64,000 nt of DNA from Aurantimicrobium minutum (GTDB lineage Bacteria; Actinomycetota; Actinomycetes; Actinomycetales; Microbacteriaceae), in assembly GCF_002355535.1 (NCBI RefSeq), contig NZ_AP017457.1, positions 1,240,001 to 1,304,000 of the forward strand, read 5' to 3'. The notes below the pieces were generated by a model. It was not told the DNA's origin. It worked only from the letters and a program-made list of their open reading frames with translations, and did no database searches. Shown here one piece after another: positions 58,690-64,000 of the stretch. Numbering within the stretch: the stretch's first letter is position 1; every line of letters starts with the position of its first letter. Made by a program: the position numbers and the translations under genes.

Positions 58690-60054
58690 ATGGCCAAAGC
58701 AACTCCTGGATACACCTGCACAGAATGTGGCTGGACCACAGTTAAGTGGGTTGGTCGTTGTGGTGAATGCCAGGCGTGGGGGACCGTCGTTGAGGAGTCA
58801 ACAAAGACCGGCATCCAAGTCAAGATGACCCCGGTTTTTGTCAGCGAAGACAATGCCGCCAGGCCTATCACGGAGGTTCCCGTCGATGGTGAACTCACTC
58901 ACTGGGCTAGTGGTATCAACGAGTTTGACCGTGTGCTCGGCGGAGGAATTGTTCCCGGTGCTGCCATCCTGCTTTCTGGTGAACCCGGTGTGGGAAAGTC
59001 CACGCTGCTGCTCGAGGTGGCATCCCGCGCTGCCAAGACCGGCATCAAGGTTCTCTATGTCAGCGCGGAAGAGTCAGTGAGTCAGGTGCGCTTGCGTGCG
59101 TCCCGCACGGGCGCACTGACCGACAACCTCTATCTCGCAGCTGAGACAGATCTCTCCACCATCATCGGCCAGATTGATGCGGTGCAACCTGCCTTGCTCA
59201 TCGTTGACTCTGTGCAGACTGTTGCCAGTTCTGCTGTGGATGGTCTGGCCGGTGGCCCCAGCCAAGTGCGCGAGGTTGCCAGCGTTCTCATTCGCGTAGC
59301 GAAGGAACGCAACCTCCCCATTCTTCTTGTTGGCCACGTCACCAAAGACGGCACTATTGCCGGACCTCGCCTTCTCGAACACTTAGTTGATGTTGTCTGC
59401 CACTTCGAAGGCGACCGTCAAACCGCCTTGCGGTTTGTCCGCGCACTGAAGAACCGGTTCGGTCCCACCGATGAAGTGGGCTGCTTCGAAATGACCGGAG
59501 ATGGCATTGCTGAAGTTCCAGACCCCAGTGGTCTGTTCTTGAGTAGATCTTCAGTTGCCGTTTCGGGAACGTGTGCAACGGTTGCCCTGGAAGGAAAGCG
59601 GCCACTGCCTGTGGAGATTCAGGCGCTGGTGGTTCCCACCAGTGCACCCAATCCTCGCCGGGTCACCAACGGGTTGGACAGCTCACGTGTTGCCATGTTG
59701 CTGGCTGTGTTGGAGCGCCGAGCTGGACTCAAACTCAGCGACAAAGATGTCTACGTCTCCACTGTGGGAGGTGTTCGTCTGAACGAGCCTGGTGCTGACC
59801 TGGCCATCGCCATTGCCGTGGCGAGTGCATTCCATGACAAGCCAATCGCTCACACTGTTGCTGCGTTTGGTGAAATCTCTCTGGCCGGAGAAATCCGCCC
59901 CGTCAATGGCGGTAAGCAACGTGATGCCGAGGCGACCCGCTTGGGCTTTAGTACCCGTATCGATCACAATGTGGGAACACTGCGCTCAGCACTCAAAGAC
60001 GCCTTCGACACAGCCAAAGACGCCCGCGAGCGCGAAATCGACGCTGCGTTCTAA
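58690..60054 (+). CDS. radA: DNA repair protein RadA (Sms)
   Basis: 454 residues. Zinc finger Cys10, Cys13, Cys24, Cys27 (YTCTECGWTTVKWVGRCGEC), RecA-like ATPase with Walker A GEPGVGKST, the RadA motif LKNRFGPTDEVG, and a C-terminal Lon-protease-like domain (DVYVSTVGGVRLNEPGADLA). Helps process branched recombination intermediates. No ribosome binding site is clear before the ATG. Its end overlaps the convergent DUF779 gene by four bases. Confidence 0.96.
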   Translation: MAKATPGYTCTECGWTTVKWVGRCGECQAWGTVVEESTKTGIQVKMTPVFVSEDNAARPITEVPVDGELTHWASGINEFDRVLGGGIVPGAAILLSGEPGVGKSTLLLEVASRAAKTGIKVLYVSAEESVSQVRLRASRTGALTDNLYLAAETDLSTIIGQIDAVQPALLIVDSVQTVASSAVDGLAGGPSQVREVASVLIRVAKERNLPILLVGHVTKDGTIAGPRLLEHLVDVVCHFEGDRQTALRFVRALKNRFGPTDEVGCFEMTGDGIAEVPDPSGLFLSRSSVAVSGTCATVALEGKRPLPVEIQALVVPTSAPNPRRVTNGLDSSRVAMLLAVLERRAGLKLSDKDVYVSTVGGVRLNEPGADLAIAIAVASAFHDKPIAHTVAAFGEISLAGEIRPVNGGKQRDAEATRLGFSTRIDHNVGTLRSALKDAFDTAKDAREREIDAAF

Positions 60055-60443
60055 ACAGCCTCTGCTTTGAGGAGGCCGAAGTGTTCGATCTCCTCGTCGG
60101 TCAGCATGCGAGAGCGAATCATGAAACGGACTCCCTCGGGAGCTTCAACCGAGAATCCGCTACCTCGACCCTTCACCACATCAACGGTGAGGTGGGTGTA
60201 TTTCCAATACTCATACTGCGATGCCGACATATAAAACTCGATGGGGTCTAAGCCGTCAACTTCGAGCTTTTGTAACAGGACGTCGGATCCCCCGACCCGA
60301 AACATCCCGACGGGGTAACACATCGGGGAGCTGCCATCACAGCAGCCCCCCGACTGGTGAAACATCAACGGACCGTGCTTGAGAGTCATCTTGCGCAGAA
60401 GCTCAGCGGCTTCTGGTGTGTAATCAACTCTGGTGAGGTCCAT
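60051..60443 (-). CDS. DUF779 protein of the aldehyde dehydrogenase operon
   Basis: 130 residues with the conserved MFHQSGGCCDGSSPMCYPVG, which looks like a Cys-based metal or redox site, then DVLLQKLEVDGLDPIEFYMS and VKGRGSGFSVEAPEGVRFMI. DUF779 genes commonly follow aldehyde dehydrogenases. It is 43 bp downstream of the dehydrogenase in the same direction. Role not established. Confidence 0.88.
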   Translation of the reverse strand: MDLTRVDYTPEAAELLRKMTLKHGPLMFHQSGGCCDGSSPMCYPVGMFRVGGSDVLLQKLEVDGLDPIEFYMSASQYEYWKYTHLTVDVVKGRGSGFSVEAPEGVRFMIRSRMLTDEEIEHFGLLKAEAV

Positions 60444-60486
60444 GTAATGATTCTCCCGTGTTTGTTACCTGTTTGATAGTGCCGAT

Positions 60487-62010
60487 TTAGAAGAAGCCCA
60501 TGGGTCCTTCTGCGTAGGAGACCAGGAGGTTCTTGGTCTGCTGATAGTGATCGAGCATCATCTTGTGGTTCTCGCGACCGATACCAGACTGCTTGTAACC
60601 ACCGAAGGCGGCGTGAGCAGGGTACTGGTGGTAGGTGTTGGTCCACACACGACCTGCCTCGATGGCACGGCCAGCGCGGTAAGCGATGTCGCCAGTACGG
60701 CTCCACACACCTGCGCCAAGACCATAGAGGGTGTCGTTGGCGATGCTGATGGCGTCGTCGTAGTCCTTGAAGGAGGTGACAGACACCACGGGGCCAAAGA
60801 TTTCTTCTTGGAAGATACGCATAGAGTTCTTACCTTCGAAGACAGTGGGCTGGACGTAGTAACCACCGGAGAGTTCACCACCGAGGTCAGCACGTTCACC
60901 ACCGATAAGAACCTTGGCGCCTTCAGCCTTACCAATGTCGATGTAGCTGAGGATCTTCTCCAGTTGGTCGTTGGATGCCTGTGCACCAATCATGGTGTTG
61001 GTGTCCAGAGGGTTGCCCTGGATGATTTTGCCTACACGAGGCAGAGCGTCAGCCATGAACCCGTCATAGATGGAGCCCTGGATCAGTGCACGGGAAGGAC
61101 AGGTGCACACTTCACCCTGGTTCAGGGCGAACATGGTGAAACCTTCCTGAGCCTTCTCGTAGTAGGCGTCCTTCTGAGCTGCAACGTCTTCGAAGAAGAT
61201 GTTGGGGCTCTTGCCACCGAGTTCGAGGGTGACAGGAATCAGGTTCTCACTTGCGTATTGCATGATGAGGCGACCAGTGGTGGTTTCACCAGTGAACGCA
61301 ATCTTGCGAATGTTGTTGTGAGAAGCAAGAGGTGCACCAGCTTCGATACCGAAACCGTTAACAATGTTGAGCACACCATCTGGAATGAGGTCATTGATCA
61401 GATCCAGCAGTACGTGGATTGATGCAGGGGTCTGCTCGGCTGGCTTGAGTACGATGCAGTTACCTGCAGCCAGTGCTGGAGCAAGCTTCCAAACAGCCAT
61501 CAAAATGGGGAAGTTCCAGGGGATGATCTGGCCAACAACACCCAGTGGCTCGTGGAAGTGGTAGGCCACAGTGTTGTGGTCTAGTTCGGAGATGCCACCT
61601 TCTTGAGCACGGATGGCACCAGCGAAGTAGCGGAAATGGTCAATGGCCAGAGGAATATCTGCGGCCATGGTTTCACGAACAGGCTTACCGTTGTCCCAAG
61701 TCTCCGCAACAGCGAGGAGCTCAAGGTTTGCTTCCATACGGTCAGCAATCTTGTTCAGAATGATGGCACGTTCGGTGGCACTGGTCTTGCCCCAGGTTTC
61801 GAAGGCCTTCCACCCGGCCGCTACAGCCATGTCAACATCTTTGGCGTTACCGCGGGCGATCTCGCAGAACACCTGGCCGGTTACCGGCGTGATGTTCTCG
61901 AAGTATTCACCTGACGACGGTGCAACATACTTGCCACCAATGAAGTTGTCGTATTTGTGGTTGAACGTGATGACGGCATTAGGTGTGCCGGGGTTTGCAT
62001 AGACAGTCAT
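60487..62010 (-). CDS. NAD-dependent aldehyde dehydrogenase (acetaldehyde type)
   Basis: 507 residues. Catalytic Cys in [15 protein letters not shown], general-base Glu in [15 protein letters not shown], cofactor-binding [20 protein letters not shown] and [11 protein letters not shown]. The CTC sequence and the DUF779 neighbour point to the ExaC-type acetaldehyde dehydrogenases. GAAAGG lies seven bases before the ATG. Probably regulated by the GAF protein encoded 89 bp upstream. Confidence 0.92.
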   Translation of the reverse strand: MTVYANPGTPNAVITFNHKYDNFIGGKYVAPSSGEYFENITPVTGQVFCEIARGNAKDVDMAVAAGWKAFETWGKTSATERAIILNKIADRMEANLELLAVAETWDNGKPVRETMAADIPLAIDHFRYFAGAIRAQEGGISELDHNTVAYHFHEPLGVVGQIIPWNFPILMAVWKLAPALAAGNCIVLKPAEQTPASIHVLLDLINDLIPDGVLNIVNGFGIEAGAPLASHNNIRKIAFTGETTTGRLIMQYASENLIPVTLELGGKSPNIFFEDVAAQKDAYYEKAQEGFTMFALNQGEVCTCPSRALIQGSIYDGFMADALPRVGKIIQGNPLDTNTMIGAQASNDQLEKILSYIDIGKAEGAKVLIGGERADLGGELSGGYYVQPTVFEGKNSMRIFQEEIFGPVVSVTSFKDYDDAISIANDTLYGLGAGVWSRTGDIAYRAGRAIEAGRVWTNTYHQYPAHAAFGGYKQSGIGRENHKMMLDHYQQTKNLLVSYAEGPMGFF

Positions 62011-62099
62011 TTATGTACCTTTCGACGTCTTTGTCGTAGTGCCGGATATGGCACTCCAACATTAGGGAGCGAAAGGTTGCAGAAAGTTGCGAAGGGAAA

Positions 62100-63401
62100 C
62101 TATTGCCCATGCAGTTCCACGAGGTTTTCCACGTGAGCAACCACATGTGCACGCTTGGGGGATTTTGCCGGCAGCATTTTGAGCACCTGGTGCCACACAT
62201 CCAGATCTTCTAAGCCTTGCTCGGAGTTGGCATAGTCCATCAGGACATCCACGGAGGCATCACTGAGTAGTGACTCTCGCAGGTGTGAACACACTTCGGT
62301 GCGGATGTCTTCAATACCCGGTGAGACCGAGTCCGGAAGCAGCGTCCCGCGGAACGCGGACAACGCTGCCCGGTGTGCTCCACGATCGAGCAATGCCACG
62401 ACGTGCTGGGCATCTATCTCAACCTGCTCGGTCAGACGATACGGCTTGGACTCTGGCGCAATCCCGGGATGGAATTTGTCTAGGAGCTTGCGCAAGCGCA
62501 CCAGCTCTGGCCGCAAGCGTGAGGTTGCATGAGGGTCACCCCACAACAGTTCCGACAAACGTTCAGCAGATAACCCCGAGCGGTTCCAGGCCAGCAGGGT
62601 CATAATCTCGGCATGACGCTGGGTGAGTTCGATGGAACGATCACCAATGCTGAGAAGTGCGGTGTCACGGCCAAGGATGTGAAGTGTTGCCCGGGCTGAC
62701 TTGTTCTTCACCGAAGAAGGCAAGTTATTAAACAGAACAAATTTAGAGCTAGCAGCTGACCTCGAGGAGGCAGCATCACGACTGCGAAGCCTGCTCACCA
62801 TGAGCTCTGTCTCGACAGCGTGAGCCGTTGCCTCCACCAAGGGCATGGTGTGGCGATCCACCGCTTGGTCTCCCCCGGTGATATCAATAACACCAATAAT
62901 GGCTTTGGTCTCTGGGTCGTGAACAGGAACAGCCGTGCAACTCCAGGCGTGAACGAGACGGTTGTAATGCTCATCCCTACGAATTTGGATGGCGTGGTCT
63001 AAAGCCAGCGCTGTTCCCGGTGCCGAAGTTCCAGCCACGGATTCACTCCAGTCAGAGCCTTCAACAAACATCATCGACTCGGCACGAGACTTGAGCCCCT
63101 GGTCACCTTCGACCCAGAGCAGGCGTCCCATTGCATCACCGACGGCAACAAGCATTCCTGAATCGTTGTCTGCATCGCGCACGAGAAGCTTGCGAATAAC
63201 CGGCATCATTTCTGCCAGCGGGTGCGCTTCGCGGTATTCGTGAAGTTCACTGCTTTCAAACAGCAGTGGAGAAAGCATCCGATCAGGATCAAGTTGGCTT
63301 TGTTCCGCGCGCGACCATGAGTCTCGCACGACTGCGCGAACAGTGCCGGGAACCACAACGTCGGGGTCGGCAAGCCAAGGACTTGTCACGTGCTTGAGCA
63401 T
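62100..63401 (-). CDS. GAF-domain regulator with winged-helix/BTAD-like C-terminus
   Basis: 433 residues. An N-terminal VVRDSWSRAEQSQLDPDRML leads into a GAF domain (about 85-190: GRLLWVEGDQGLKSRAESMM, AWSCTAVPVHDPETKAIIGV) as in AcoR-type acetoin/aldehyde regulators. There is no AAA+ or Fis domain. Instead the C-terminus has a winged helix (RSIELTQRHAEIMTLLAWNR, SELLWGDPHATSRLRPELVR) and a BTAD-like helical end (ALLDRGAHRAALSAFRGTLL). It likely senses a ligand and controls the aldehyde dehydrogenase operon. Confidence 0.78.
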   Translation of the reverse strand: MLKHVTSPWLADPDVVVPGTVRAVVRDSWSRAEQSQLDPDRMLSPLLFESSELHEYREAHPLAEMMPVIRKLLVRDADNDSGMLVAVGDAMGRLLWVEGDQGLKSRAESMMFVEGSDWSESVAGTSAPGTALALDHAIQIRRDEHYNRLVHAWSCTAVPVHDPETKAIIGVIDITGGDQAVDRHTMPLVEATAHAVETELMVSRLRSRDAASSRSAASSKFVLFNNLPSSVKNKSARATLHILGRDTALLSIGDRSIELTQRHAEIMTLLAWNRSGLSAERLSELLWGDPHATSRLRPELVRLRKLLDKFHPGIAPESKPYRLTEQVEIDAQHVVALLDRGAHRAALSAFRGTLLPDSVSPGIEDIRTEVCSHLRESLLSDASVDVLMDYANSEQGLEDLDVWHQVLKMLPAKSPKRAHVVAHVENLVELHGQ

Positions 63402-63429
63402 ACGCCTCTCAGGCGTTCAAAGAAAAGAG

Positions 63430-64000
63430 CTAGTACAGAAGGAACTGACTCGAGGTCTTTGAGGTTGCTTCGCCGACCTTGGCAGTGAGGTAGTACGAAG
63501 CACCACCGGCAGGAACCTGATCGCGCACGCCACCACAGGTGTCGGGTGCGCTGCGCTCACGAGGCCAGGCAACTGGAGCTGATGGGTAGACAACACCGGG
63601 CTCCAATATGGCGACCGTGTCTGATCTTTCTGTTTGGCAGTCAGTAGAAACCCAGTAGGTTTCTGCACCAGAAGTAATGGTGAGTTGCTGGGCAGCTGTT
63701 CCCACGTTGTAGTAGCAGGCTGTGCTTCCTGTGTTCTGAATGGTCAAAGACAGATTAGGCAGAACACCTGCTTGGTAGTCGACCGCATCGGTGACTGGAG
63801 TGACCACGAGGTTCTTCACAGCACATTCTTTATAGGACGACACATCAACTGTGGGAGTGGGCGTAGGGGTGGGAGTCTCTGAGGCAACCGCGGTAGGTGT
63901 GGGTTTCGCTGTTGCGGTCGGTGTGGGCTCTGGCGTTGCCTGTCCAGGTCGAACAATGATGAGCACAACCGCAGTAACGACAGCAATAAGTGCGAGAAGA
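63430..64000 (-). CDS. membrane-anchored Thr/Pro-rich protein (partial, N-terminus off window)
   Basis: The frame is open to the right edge, so the N-terminus is missing. The visible part starts in a membrane helix (LLALIAVVTAVVLIIV), then a linker of Thr-Pro repeats (TPTPTPTPTV), then a domain of about 135 residues with paired cysteines (KECAVKNLVV; GSTACYYNVG; WVSTDCQTER; PDTCGGVRDQ). LSLTIQNTGSTACYYNVGTA resembles actinobacterial extracellular DUF4232-like domains. Function unknown. Confidence 0.72.
   Translation of the reverse strand, partial: LLALIAVVTAVVLIIVRPGQATPEPTPTATAKPTPTAVASETPTPTPTPTVDVSSYKECAVKNLVVTPVTDAVDYQAGVLPNLSLTIQNTGSTACYYNVGTAAQQLTITSGAETYWVSTDCQTERSDTVAILEPGVVYPSAPVAWPRERSAPDTCGGVRDQVPAGGASYYLTAKVGEATSKTSSQFLLY

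Overview
The window comes from a Gram-positive actinobacterium, most likely a member of the Microbacteriaceae with moderate GC content. The evidence is the gene order and protein types: rplM-rpsI-glmM next to coaA and glmS, a short-lid adenylate kinase, RpoB that begins LAAARN from a TTG codon, ribosomal proteins with Ala/Lys/Glu-rich extensions, and surface proteins ending in LAxTG sorting signals. Family placement is inference from recognised proteins; no database search was possible.

Bases 1-37,125 are almost pure housekeeping DNA, nearly all on the minus strand. They hold glmS (cut by the left edge), coaA on the plus strand, glmM-rpsI-rplM, truA, the alpha operon with infA, rpmJ, rpsM, rpsK, rpoA and rplQ, map-adk-secY, the spc and S10 ribosomal clusters, the str cluster (rpsL, rpsG, fusA, tuf), and rpoC and rpoB. 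Two membrane genes, a SulP anion transporter and a b-type cytochrome-like protein, sit between tuf and rpsJ and break the usual str-S10 junction. Strong hairpin terminators follow rplQ, tuf and rpoC. Good promoters can be read before rpsL and infA.

Bases 37,360-42,071 hold a small plus-strand group (spermidine synthase-like protein, SprT-like metalloprotein, SRPBCC-like protein), then a minus-strand pair of paralogous coiled-coil proteins of the DivIVA/Scy type and a NUDIX-like DUF4916 gene.

Bases 42,136-58,392 are an accessory cell-surface region with more AT-rich sequence by eye. Five secreted proteins end in sortase signals (LAQTG, LPKTG, LAETG, LAKTG, LALTG). They carry LamG-like, InlB B-repeat, delta-60, Ig-like and MBG-like domains, and three share the same membrane-proximal domain. 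A LuxR-type response regulator and an unusual sensor kinase lie in the middle. An odd 79-residue protein has serine at every third position for 19 triplets. No sortase gene is in the window.

The last part of that region (53,120-58,549) looks like a 5.4-kb islet at the 3' end of a tRNA-Ser(CGA) gene. A 24-bp copy of the tRNA 3' end lies at its far side in direct orientation, and a tRNA-style terminator sits just beyond that copy. The islet carries a TetR regulator between two surface-protein genes, and matching palindromes built on GATAAATTATC lie in front of both. This is the best candidate for an undescribed unit: a small tRNA-targeted cargo islet for switchable cell-surface proteins.

From 58,527 onward the window returns to ordinary genes: tRNA-Ser, radA, an aldehyde dehydrogenase operon (DUF779 protein, aldehyde dehydrogenase, GAF-domain regulator), and a secreted or membrane-anchored protein cut by the right edge.
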